Positions 10,092 through 17,026 of a stretch of DNA of 64,000 nucleotides are shown piece by piece. The DNA comes from UMGS1491 sp944380925 (GTDB taxonomy: Bacteria > Bacillota > Clostridia > Oscillospirales > Acutalibacteraceae): NCBI GenBank assembly GCA_944380925.1, contig CALWJD010000003.1, positions 1-64,000 of the forward strand, read 5' to 3'. A program made the position numbers and the translations under genes. The notes beneath the pieces were generated by a model. It ran no database searches, was not told the origin of the DNA, and saw only the letters and a program-made list of their open reading frames with translations. Position 1 is the stretch's first letter. Each line of letters begins with the position of its first letter.

Positions 10092-11534
10092 TTATTCAAA
10101 TTTGAGTTTATTTTCTAACCACTTAAATATTAGATTTATGGTAGTGCAAATGGCTAAATATATTAAAAAAGTCGCTATGTACGCCGTAATATTGGCGGTT
10201 TCATTTACTATGCTTTTGGCACTTGTTAATAGCTCCACAATTCCTATCGAAAAGATTAAAGCGGTATCTTTGACAAGACTTACAGTTTCATTACAAACCG
10301 ATGGTAAACACACTTTAAACATTTGCGGTAAAATAATTTTAAATATTGCGGTAAATTTTGGTATTTGCAGTACCTTAATGGCTTCAAGTTGATTTTTGTC
10401 TATTGATTTTAGTCCTCCTCTGAAAATTTCTGTAAAATATGCAGCATAATTTAAAACAAATGATGTTACACCGATTAAAAATCTATCGGTAATTTTTAAA
10501 TTTGGAAACATTATGGGAAGTCCGTAAAACATAAAAAATATTTGAAGAAGTAGGGGGGTACTTCGCATTATATTCGTATAAATATCTATTAAAAACTTTA
10601 AAGGTCCAAATTTTCGTAAAAAAGCAAGTATTATGCCAATTGGAAATGAAAGTATAAAACAGACAATAAATAGCTTAAGTGTTTCCAGCAGACCGCCGAG
10701 CAGCTGTGTTTGGAAGCTATCATTTTTATTTTTAGAGTTGCTGGACGTTTGTTCGGAATTTTCAAAGCAAATTATATTTTTTCCAAACCATTTTTTTGAA
10801 ATATTTTCTGCTACGCCGTTTTCTATTATTTTAGTAAGCCCATATTCAATTTCATTTTTTAACGTTTCATTTCCATTTTTTACGGCCACTACGTAATTTT
10901 CAGTCGATAAAGGATCGCTTAAAATTTCAAATTCCGATTCAAGATTATTTTTAGCTAAATAATATCTTGCGGTTACTTCATCGGCCAGAGTTGTGTCTGT
11001 TTTTAAGAGGCGGACTTCGCTAAGGCAATTTACCATATTTTCAAGCGTAGTTATGTTTTTAAAATTTTTGCCGACATCACTATTTTTAAGTGCCGTTTCA
11101 CCGCTTGAACCTTTTTGAACGCAAACTGTTTTTTGATTTAAGTCCGAAATATCTGAGATTCCGGAGCCTTTTTTCACTATAAAAATTTGATTATTTTGCA
11201 TATAGGTTTTAGTAAGTAGCATATTTTTTGCTCTTTCGGGCGTGTATGATAAACCATTCCAAATAACATCAATTTTGCCTGTACTGAGCTCAAGCTCTTT
11301 AGAGTCCCAGTCGATAGGCTGAAAAGTTATTTCTTTTCCTAAAATTTTAAAAGTTTCTTTTGCAAGATCAATATCAAACCCCGTTATATTGCCATTTGAA
11401 TCTAAAAATCCCATTGGTGGTACGTTTATATCAAGTCCTACAACAATTTCTTGGTTATTTTCCGCATTTACGGAGTTTGCTCCAAAAGCAAAAAGAATTA
11501 AAAATGTAATTATTAGTATTATTTTATTTTTCAT
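10092..11534 (-). CDS. Amino acid ABC transporter: solute-binding domain fused to permease
   Basis: A 480-residue fusion. Residues 1-24 are a signal peptide and about 28-250 a periplasmic-binding-protein type 3 domain (VGLDINVPPMGF, GFDIDLAKE, IDVIWNGLSYTPERA). About 270-480 is a HisM/GlnP-type permease with several helices and the EAIKVLQIPKFTAIFKIILPQ coupling loop. Fusing receptor and permease keeps the binding domain at the membrane, as in other Gram-positive GlnP-like systems. The His-rich leader peptide upstream suggests histidine, or basic amino acids, as substrate; that is inference. Transcription comes from the promoter at 11834-11862 through the attenuator. Confidence 0.92.
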   Translation of the reverse strand: MKNKIILIITFLILFAFGANSVNAENNQEIVVGLDINVPPMGFLDSNGNITGFDIDLAKETFKILGKEITFQPIDWDSKELELSTGKIDVIWNGLSYTPERAKNMLLTKTYMQNNQIFIVKKGSGISDISDLNQKTVCVQKGSSGETALKNSDVGKNFKNITTLENMVNCLSEVRLLKTDTTLADEVTARYYLAKNNLESEFEILSDPLSTENYVVAVKNGNETLKNEIEYGLTKIIENGVAENISKKWFGKNIICFENSEQTSSNSKNKNDSFQTQLLGGLLETLKLFIVCFILSFPIGIILAFLRKFGPLKFLIDIYTNIMRSTPLLLQIFFMFYGLPIMFPNLKITDRFLIGVTSFVLNYAAYFTEIFRGGLKSIDKNQLEAIKVLQIPKFTAIFKIILPQMFKVCLPSVCNETVSLVKDTALIFSIGIVELLTSAKSIVNETANITAYIATFLIYLAICTTINLIFKWLENKLKFE

Positions 11535-11592
11535 ATTATATTTTCCTTTATATTTTCAAATTGTATTTTTAGGAAAATAAATTTGGGCAAAA

Positions 11593-11638
11593 GAAAAATC
11601 AGCTTCGAATCTATTTTTAAGAATCAAGCTGATTTTTT
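11593..11638 (-). terminator. Attenuator terminator in the leader of the amino acid ABC operon
   Basis: On the minus strand AAAAATCAGCTT pairs with AAGCTGATTTTT (12 bp with the flanking A and T), followed by TTCTTTT. It stands 60-105 bases before the start of the receptor-permease gene, so it can stop transcription before the operon. Its 5' arm can pair instead with GCTGATTT (plus-strand 11653-11660). Confidence 0.82.
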
Positions 11639-11732
11639 AATTTATATGTTTTAAATCAGCCATCATAGATTTATTTCCCTAGTTTCTGAAAAGTAAACTA
11701 TAAGATTACACCTAATGATAGCTGGCAACGTG

Positions 11733-11801
11733 CTAACTTAAGTGTAATCTCCATCTATGATGGTGCATATTAAATTTACTATTTATAAGACTATCAATCA
11801 T
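11733..11801 (-). CDS. Leader peptide, His-rich (22 residues)
   Basis: ATG (11801-11799) is preceded by GAGGAGG with a 7-base spacer and the frame ends in TAG. Residues 12-21 read MHHHRWRLHL; codons 13-15 are CAC CAT CAT and codon 20 is CAC. The three consecutive His codons lie exactly on region 1 of the leader RNA. Such an ORF placed between a consensus promoter and a conditional terminator is the hallmark of ribosome-mediated attenuation. The peptide itself is probably without function. The Arg and Leu codons could broaden the response. Confidence 0.72.
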   Translation of the reverse strand: MIDSLINSKFNMHHHRWRLHLS

Positions 11802-11833
11802 ATGGAGACCTCCTCATCAAAAATTACATGTTC

Positions 11834-11862
11834 ATTATACCATGAATTTCTTGGTTTGTCAA
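11834..11862 (-). promoter_or_regulatory. Consensus sigma-A promoter of the amino acid ABC operon
   Basis: On the minus strand TTGACA (11862-11857), a 17-base spacer and TATAAT (11839-11834) match the consensus perfectly. The expected start near 11827 gives a leader of about 290 bases before the first structural gene. Confidence 0.9.
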
Positions 11863-11968
11863 TAATGCGGCGGTGAGGTGGTCAATAGGTAGAGAAAAAT
11901 TATATTTTTGCTTTCGTTGATTTTCATTCGCTTCTATGCTACAATACTTTTACTTCTCTTTCGCATTT

Positions 11969-12043
11969 GGCTCGTTGGTCAAGCGGTTAAGACTCCGGCC
12001 TCTCACGCCGGCAACACGGGTTCGATTCCCGTACGAGTCACCA
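11969..12043 (+). tRNA. tRNA-Glu (CTC)
   Basis: A complete cloverleaf: acceptor GGCTCGT pairs with ACGAGTC, the anticodon stem CCGGC/GCCGG holds loop CTCTCAC with anticodon CTC, the T arm has GGTTCGATTCC, and CCA is encoded. Its length is 75 bases with CCA. Short open frames across it are not genes. Confidence 0.96.
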
Positions 12044-12065
12044 TGTTTTTTATCGCTTACTTTTC

Positions 12066-12100
12066 CCACCCATTTTGCTTTGCTATGGGTGGAATTTTTT
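12066..12100 (+). terminator. Terminator of tRNA-Glu
   Basis: CCACCCAT (12066-12073) pairs with ATGGGTGG (12085-12092), followed by AATTTTTTG. It begins 22 bases after the tRNA. Confidence 0.85.
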
Positions 12101-12114
12101 GTTTTTAAATTAAT

Positions 12115-12154
12115 AAGCGTTGAAACGAATAGTTCATAATCTGTTTCAACGCTT
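12115..12154 (-). terminator. Long hairpin after the lipoprotein gene
   Basis: AAGCGTTGAAAC (12115-12126) pairs perfectly with GTTTCAACGCTT (12143-12154). It lies 29 bases past the stop of the minus-strand lipoprotein gene and probably ends that transcript. A T-rich tract is better developed on the plus side, so it may act in both directions. Confidence 0.6.
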
Positions 12155-12183
12155 CAAGTTTTTTATTTATTTTTGCAAATGAG

Positions 12184-12783
12184 TTATTTATGAGCGTAGG
12201 ATTGATCCTCTGTGCCTTTCGAGTGTTCCGTTATAATATTATTTATTATCATTGTTCCGTCTCCGCTAGGATTGAACCATACGATATTTGATCCTGTTCC
12301 AAGCATAAAACCCCGCCAACTCGAAGAAAGTTCTGTGGAGTTACTGATTACACTGACGAAGTTTTCATCAAATATTTTATCGAAAGCAGTTGATGAAAAA
12401 TCTTTTTGAGTGGAAAACGTAATATCCGTTCCGTCTACGGCTGTTAATGTTATTGGATATGTAATTTGTTTGGAAATAGCTTCCATATCCTTGTTTTTGA
12501 GCGAAGTTACGAATTCTGTTGCGGCTTTTTCGGCAGCGTCATGTTCGTCGCTCGACCAAATTGCAGAGTTACGATCACTTTTTATCGAAAGACTCTCTGA
12601 AACGCTATTATTTTCTGATGTTTTTTTATCTTCACTTGATATGGGTTCTTTTGAAGCAGTTTCTTCGGATGTTCCGTTACCAATGGCGCTTTTTGTGGTA
12701 GCACCTTGAGAACACCCCGCCGACAGCAAAAGCGTTGAACCTATGATCGATAAAAAAGCTATGTTTAAAAATCTTTTACTCAT
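12184..12783 (-). CDS. Secreted lipoprotein of unknown function
   Basis: A 199-residue protein with a lipoprotein signal: a hydrophobic stretch ending in LLLSAGC, so Cys near position 20 would be lipidated and the protein anchored outside the membrane. A Ser/Glu/Lys-rich linker (about residues 25-70) is followed by a globular domain with DEHDAAEKAATEFVTSLKNKDMEA. That pattern resembles small NTF2-like or DUF4878-type lipoproteins, but I cannot assign a family firmly. The start ATG 12783 is preceded by AGGACG. It is monocistronic, with its own promoter and a hairpin behind it. Confidence 0.75.
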   Translation of the reverse strand: MSKRFLNIAFLSIIGSTLLLSAGCSQGATTKSAIGNGTSEETASKEPISSEDKKTSENNSVSESLSIKSDRNSAIWSSDEHDAAEKAATEFVTSLKNKDMEAISKQITYPITLTAVDGTDITFSTQKDFSSTAFDKIFDENFVSVISNSTELSSSWRGFMLGTGSNIVWFNPSGDGTMIINNIITEHSKGTEDQSYAHK

Positions 12784-12814
12784 GACATCACGTCCTAAAA
12801 AATATTTTAGTGTG

Positions 12815-12843
12815 ATAATAACATCTGTGATTTGGAAAGTCAA
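12815..12843 (-). promoter_or_regulatory. Promoter of the lipoprotein gene
   Basis: On the minus strand TTGACT (12843-12838), 17 bases and TATTAT (12820-12815). The -35 lies inside a 20-bp unit that is tandemly duplicated, so a second TTGACT stands 20 bases upstream. Confidence 0.75.
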
Positions 12844-12872
12844 TTAAATATATGGAAAGTCAATTAAATATA
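12833..12872. repeat. Perfect 20-bp tandem duplication across a -35 region
   Basis: The unit tggaaagtcaattaaatata occurs twice in direct succession (12833-12852 and 12853-12872). Each copy carries the TTGACT element read on the minus strand. Confidence 0.9.
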
Positions 12873-12977
12873 GAAATTTTTTCTAATTTTAAAACAGATC
12901 TTATGGCTGTACCAAAAGCTTTTATAATCATACATAAGTTGTTTTTGATATTATTCAAGGATATAATTTTGTAATTA

Positions 12978-13006
12978 TTGACATAAATATAAAAATATGA
13001 TACAAT
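12978..13006 (+). promoter_or_regulatory. Promoter of the TrpXYZ-type transporter operon
   Basis: TTGACA (12978-12983), a 17-base spacer and TACAAT (13001-13006). Transcription should start near 13013, about 25 bases before the leader ORF. Confidence 0.87.
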
Positions 13007-13038
13007 AAAAGCGTAATTATAGTTGTGGAGATTTAAAA

Positions 13039-13098
13039 ATGAATAGTTTAGAAGTTTTTTTAATACAAAATAATAACTGGTATAGCTATTACAGGTAA
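13039..13098 (+). CDS. Leader peptide with Trp and Tyr codons (19 residues)
   Basis: ATG 13039 follows GGAG (13027-13030) by 8 bases and the ORF ends with TAA. The last residues read NNNWYSYYR, with TGG at 13078 and Tyr codons at 13081, 13087 and 13090. These codons sit immediately before and on the first arm of the attenuator structure. The position between a strong promoter and a terminator, upstream of a tryptophan-type transporter, argues that it senses charged tRNA-Trp and/or tRNA-Tyr through ribosome stalling. Confidence 0.75.
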   Translation: MNSLEVFLIQNNNWYSYYR

Positions 13099-13165
13099 TC
13101 GGTATCTGTAGTAGTTTTGCGTGCCATTACGGATATCCGATAAAGGAAATCTGTAATGGCTTTTT
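13086..13165 (+). promoter_or_regulatory. Candidate Trp/Tyr-responsive transcription attenuator
   Basis: Three mutually exclusive helices are visible. Region 1:2 is CTATTACAG (13086-13094) with CTGTAGTAG (13106-13114), with one G-U pair. The antiterminator is ATCGGTATCTGTAGT (13098-13112) with ATTACGGATATCCGAT (13126-13141), 15 pairs including wobbles and one bulge. The terminator is GCCATTACGGAT (13123-13134) with ATCTGTAATGGC (13149-13160), 12 pairs, then TTTTT. A ribosome paused on the Tyr or Trp codons covers region 1 and favours the antiterminator. Completed translation favours the terminator. No T-box motif is present. Confidence 0.77.
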
Positions 13166-13187
13166 AATTTTAAAGAATCACAAATTA

Positions 13188-13230
13188 AAGAGCCTATAAC
13201 TTTGAAAAGTTTTGGGCTCTTATTTTATTT
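13188..13230 (+). terminator. Second terminator-like hairpin in the leader
   Basis: AAGAGCC (13188-13194) pairs with GGCTCTT (13215-13221), with an inner ACTT/AAGT helix and ATTTTATTT behind it. It follows the attenuator by about 25 bases and precedes the first structural gene. It may be a second checkpoint or a read-through-sensitive terminator. Confidence 0.55.
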
Positions 13231-13336
13231 CAAATCTGAGGAGGAAAAAATTATGGTTTTTATAGTTCTATACGATATTCGATACCGAGATAACTTAATC
13301 ATAAACAAAAAATTGATATGTAAAGGAGTTTTTAAG

Positions 13337-14271
13337 GTGAAAGAAAAACGATGGTGGGTTTTAATAATAATTATATTTTTGGCTATAATAGGCATTTTTA
13401 AACAAGGCGGTCAAAGCAAAAAAATATTTAAAATCGGGATTTTACAGTTTACCGAGCACGAAGCTTTAGATAGCGCAAGGCAAGGATTTATTGATGAAAT
13501 TAAAAAATCAGGCTTGGAAGTGGAAATAGATTACAAAAATGCACAAGCGGATCAATCTAACTGCACCTTGATAGCAAATCATTTTGTTTCGGAAAATTGC
13601 GATTTGATTTTCGCAATTGCTACACCTGCAGCGCAATCGGCAGCGGCAGTTACAAATAAAATTCCTATATTGGTAACGGCTATTACCAATCCCGAAGGCG
13701 CAAATCTTGTAAAATCAAATGAAAAACCGGAAACGAACGTAAGCGGAACTTCCGACCTTGCACCGATTGCCAAACAAATAGAATTAATCAAAAAAATTAA
13801 ACCTGATACAAAGAATATTGCTGTTCTATACTCGTCCAGTGAGGCAAATTCAAAATTTCAAGCAGAAATAGCCTTAAACGAAGCCAAAAAATTAGGTTTA
13901 AATGCAAAAGAATTTACATTTGGTCAAATGACGGAAATCGAGCCCGTTATAGAATCAATGCAAGGTAAAATTGATGCAATATACACTCCGACCGATAACA
14001 TGGTGGCTTCCAATATGGCACTTATATCAAAAATAGCCTTAAATCTCGGAATACCCGTGATATGCGGTGAAGATAATCTTCTTGCAAAAGGGCTGCCGGA
14101 ACATTTGGAGTAAATTACTGCGAGCTCGGAAAAATTACAGGGGGTCAAGCCAAAAAGATTTTAACGGGGAAAGAAACACCTGAAAATATGCCTATTGAAT
14201 ATATAAAAAATTCAAAACTCGCAATAAACGAAGAAGTCTTAGCAAAATTGAATTTAAGCATTATAAATTGA
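13337..14271 (+). pseudogene. TrpX-type ABC transporter substrate-binding protein, frameshifted near the 3' end
   Basis: This is an extracytoplasmic receptor of the ABC_sub_bind family (PF04392), like TrpX. An N-terminal anchor helix is followed by FKIGILQFTEHEALDSARQG. GTG 13337 is chosen because AAAGGAG stands 8 bases before it and the length matches the next gene; an in-frame ATG at 13253 with GGAGG is an alternative. At 14090-14092 one G appears lost (GGG for GGGG). The frame then stops at 14113, while the true C terminus (AAGTFGVNYCELGK to LSIIN) follows in the other frame to 14271. The truncated product lacks about 60 residues. The intact tandem copy next door can replace it. Confidence 0.88.
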
Positions 14272-14289
14272 TATTCAAGGAGGAATAAT

Positions 14290-15270
14290 ATGAAATTTTT
14301 TAATAAATACTCGGTGGTTATGGCGAGCGTTGCAGGAATTTTAATGCTTTTTAGTTTCTTTGAAAACAAACAAAGTAAATTTTTTAATATAGGAATTACG
14401 CAAATTGTTGAGCATGAAGCTCTCGACAAAGCAAGGCAAGGTTTTATAGATGAGCTTAAAAATTTAAGCTACGAAGAAGGCAAAAATGTAAAATTCGATT
14501 TTCAAAATGCCGGCGGAGATTTTTCAAACTGCGAATCTATAGCAAGTAAGTTTGTAAATCAAAATTGCGATTTAATACTAGCTATCTCAACCCCCTCTGC
14601 ACAAGCGGTAGCAAACGCTACCAAAAATATACCGATTTTGGTAACCGGAATAACAAACCCCAAAGAAGCGGGATTGGTTGAAAGTAACGATACACCAAAT
14701 ACAAATGTTACGGGTACATCGGATTTATCGCCCGTAAAAGAAACTATAAAACTTATCACAGAGTTAAAACCCGATACCAAAAAAGTAGGCGTTTTATATT
14801 CAAGTTTAGATACGAGCCCTATGTACCAAGCAAAACTCGCAGAAAAAGAAATAAAAAATTTAGGATTAGAACCGATTATGGCAACTGTTTCACAAATGAG
14901 TGAAGTGGAGCCTGTAACAGAAAATTTAATCTCACAAGTGGACGTAATTTATGTTCCTATCGATAAAATAACATCTTCCTCAATGACGCTCATTTCCGAT
15001 ATAGCGCTTAGAAACAATAAATTTGTGGTATGCAGCGAAAACCTTATAAGTAAAGGAGCGACTGCTTGCTATGGAATTGACTATTATGAACTCGGAAAAC
15101 TCACCGCAAAACAGGCAGCTATCATACTTGAAAAAAAGAATGTACCTCAAAATATGCCCATTGAATATTTAGACAATAGCAAATTGTTTTTAAACAAAAA
15201 ACTATTAGAAAAATTAAATATCAAAATACCTGACGATTTAATGAAAATCGCAGAAATTACAGGAGAGTGA
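14290..15270 (+). CDS. trpX: TrpX-type ABC transporter substrate-binding protein
   Basis: A 326-residue intact paralogue of the preceding gene with the same layout: an N-terminal anchor helix (about residues 8-22), then GITQIVEHEALDKARQGFID, ISTPSAQA, GTSDLSPVKETI and CYGIDYYELGKLTAKQAA. It binds the substrate outside the cell and delivers it to the permease encoded 6 bases downstream. Family knowledge and the Trp/Tyr leader peptide point to an aromatic amino acid, probably tryptophan. GGAGG lies upstream of the ATG. Confidence 0.85.
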   Translation: MKFFNKYSVVMASVAGILMLFSFFENKQSKFFNIGITQIVEHEALDKARQGFIDELKNLSYEEGKNVKFDFQNAGGDFSNCESIASKFVNQNCDLILAISTPSAQAVANATKNIPILVTGITNPKEAGLVESNDTPNTNVTGTSDLSPVKETIKLITELKPDTKKVGVLYSSLDTSPMYQAKLAEKEIKNLGLEPIMATVSQMSEVEPVTENLISQVDVIYVPIDKITSSSMTLISDIALRNNKFVVCSENLISKGATACYGIDYYELGKLTAKQAAIILEKKNVPQNMPIEYLDNSKLFLNKKLLEKLNIKIPDDLMKIAEITGE

Positions 15271-15276
15271 TTTAAA

Positions 15277-16176
15277 ATGCAAATATTAATATCAACATTT
15301 TCGCAAGGACTGATTTGGTCTGTACTCGCACTTGGAGTATTCATAACATTTAAAATACTAAACTTTGCAGATATGACCGCAGAAGGAAGTTTAACTCTTG
15401 GCGGAAGCATCTGTGCATTACTTATAACAAATGGTGTAAACCCACTTTTGAGTTTGATAATTGCAGGATTAATATCTTCCTTGGCGGGTTTGTTAACGGG
15501 ACTGCTTCACACAAGACTAAAAATCAAACCGATTTTATCGGGCATCTTAACGATGATAGCTTTATACTCGATTAATATAAGAATTATGGGTAAAGCAAAC
15601 CTTTCGCTACTCGGCAAAAACACAATTTTTTCGGATATTGAGAAAACATTGCCGATTTTAAAAGAAAATCCTATATTTTCATCTTTTATCATAGGTTTCG
15701 CCATATGCGTAATTGTAATTTTAATACTAACTTTATTTTTTAAAACTCAAATCGGTCTTGGAATTCGCGCAACAGGAGATAACGAACAGATGATGCGTGC
15801 TCAAGGCGGAAATACCAATTTTAAAAAAATAATCGCATTAATGATAAGCAGTTCGCTCTGTGGTTTAGCTGGAGGATTGATTGCACAAAGTCAAGGGTAT
15901 TCGGACGTTAACATGGGAACAGGTACAATTGCAATAGCGCTTGCATCAATCGTTATCGGAGAAAGTTTCATGACGTTTTTTAAAATGAAAAACAAGATTT
16001 TAAGTGCATTGATATGTGCGGCTCTGGGTTCTGTTTGTTATAGGATAATAGTTTTCATCGTGCTAAATTTTGGAATGAATCCGAGCGATTTGAAATTATT
16101 TACAGCTTTCGTAACCGCTATTTTGCTGGGGTTACCAAATACTAAAAAAATTAAGGAGGCAAAGAAAAATGCTTAA
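15277..16176 (+). CDS. trpY: ABC transporter permease, TrpY type
   Basis: A 299-residue integral membrane protein of the branched-chain-type permease family (BPD_transp_2), with about eight or nine hydrophobic segments and the typical MTAEGSLTLGGS and IRATGDNEQMMRAQGG motifs, the second in the cytoplasmic coupling loop. It forms the channel with the neighbouring receptor and ATPase. It starts 6 bases after trpX and overlaps the ATPase gene by 8 bases, so the three are translated from one message controlled by the attenuator. Confidence 0.87.
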   Translation: MQILISTFSQGLIWSVLALGVFITFKILNFADMTAEGSLTLGGSICALLITNGVNPLLSLIIAGLISSLAGLLTGLLHTRLKIKPILSGILTMIALYSINIRIMGKANLSLLGKNTIFSDIEKTLPILKENPIFSSFIIGFAICVIVILILTLFFKTQIGLGIRATGDNEQMMRAQGGNTNFKKIIALMISSSLCGLAGGLIAQSQGYSDVNMGTGTIAIALASIVIGESFMTFFKMKNKILSALICAALGSVCYRIIVFIVLNFGMNPSDLKLFTAFVTAILLGLPNTKKIKEAKKNA

Positions 16177-16921
16177 ACTTCAAAATATTTCTAAAAAATT
16201 CAGTTTCGGTTCTGCTGATGAAAAAGTTATATTTGAAAACTTGAATTTATACATAAAAAAAGGAGAATTTGTAATAATAGTCGGCGGTAACGGCGCAGGA
16301 AAATCAACTCTTATGAACTTAATATCAGGCAGCATCTTACCCGATTTGGGAAAAATTTTCATAGACGGAAAAGATGTTACAAACTTGCCCGAACATAAAA
16401 GAGCTAAATTTATCGGAAGGGTTTTTCAAGATCCCCTCAAAGGCTCTTGCCCTAACTTGACGGTTGAAGAAAACTTATCTCTTGCAATGCTTCGAAACAA
16501 GAAAAGAACACTACGTTTTGGAATTAATAAAGGCGTCAGAGAAAATTTAAAACAAGAACTTGAAAAACTAAATCTGGGACTTGAAAACAGACTTGATGCC
16601 AAAATGGGAACACTTTCAGGCGGTCAGAGGCAGGCAATTACACTTTTAATGGCAACTTTTGTAAAACCAAAAATTCTACTTTTAGATGAGCACACTGCGG
16701 CGCTTGACCCAAAATCAAGTGAAAAAGTTTTAAACCTAACGCAAAAAATCATTTCTGAGGGTTCTATAACCACCTTAATGATAACTCATAATCTTAATCA
16801 TGCCATGAAATTAGGTGGCAGATTAATCGTTTTGGACAGCGGTAAGATTAAGCATGATGTATCCGGAAACGATAAGGAGTTTTTACTTAAAAATAGCGCT
16901 TCTGATATATTTAAGGAATAA
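16169..16921 (+). CDS. trpZ: ABC transporter ATP-binding protein, TrpZ type
   Basis: A 250-residue ATPase with Walker A GGNGAGKST near residue 39, Q-loop FQDP, signature LSGGQRQA, Walker B ILLLDEHTAALDP and the switch His in MITHN. Having H in DEHTAALD instead of P is typical of this transporter branch. It energises the TrpXY importer. Its ATG lies within the permease gene end (8-base overlap). A strong hairpin ends the operon. Confidence 0.9.
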   Translation: MLKLQNISKKFSFGSADEKVIFENLNLYIKKGEFVIIVGGNGAGKSTLMNLISGSILPDLGKIFIDGKDVTNLPEHKRAKFIGRVFQDPLKGSCPNLTVEENLSLAMLRNKKRTLRFGINKGVRENLKQELEKLNLGLENRLDAKMGTLSGGQRQAITLLMATFVKPKILLLDEHTAALDPKSSEKVLNLTQKIISEGSITTLMITHNLNHAMKLGGRLIVLDSGKIKHDVSGNDKEFLLKNSASDIFKE

Positions 16922-16977
16922 GTACATGCTTTTATTTTACTGATTTATATCTAAAAAATGTTTTTATAAATACCAAC

Positions 16978-17015
16978 AGTAGCAATATAGTTTACTTAAA
17001 AACTATATTGCTACT
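16978..17015. terminator. Bidirectional hairpin between convergent genes
   Basis: AGTAGCAATATAGTTT (16978-16993) pairs perfectly over 16 bases with AAACTATATTGCTACT (17000-17015). It separates the trpZ stop from the end of the minus-strand vWA gene and probably terminates both. Confidence 0.75.
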
Positions 17016-17026
17016 AGTGTTATTTG

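Larger units (their letters stand above)
11535..11827 (-). promoter_or_regulatory. Candidate histidine-responsive transcription attenuator (leader RNA)
   Basis: Reading 5' to 3' on the minus strand, region 1 (CCATCATAGAT, 11763-11753) overlaps the His codons of a leader ORF and is a perfect 11-bp complement of region 2 (ATCTATGATGG, 11670-11660). Region 2 runs into GCTGATTT (11660-11653), which pairs with AAATCAGC (11635-11628), the 5' arm of the terminator. This gives a classical switch. A ribosome stalled on His codons masks region 1, region 2 then captures the terminator arm and transcription continues. Free passage lets 1:2 form and the terminator fold. A further hairpin, AGATTACAC/GTGTAATCT (11750-11742 with 11711-11703), sits between. 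No T-box consensus is visible. Confidence 0.72.

Noticed and set aside
11535..11827. T-box or known riboswitch in the leader of the amino acid ABC operon
   Set aside because: The conserved T-box sequence (AGGGTGGNACCGCG type) and known aptamer cores were not found; the peptide-leader layout explains the pairings better. Only a covariance search could exclude a divergent class.
11908..12139. Open frames overlapping tRNA-Glu
   Set aside because: They cross the tRNA cloverleaf and its terminator in two frames and have no ribosome site.
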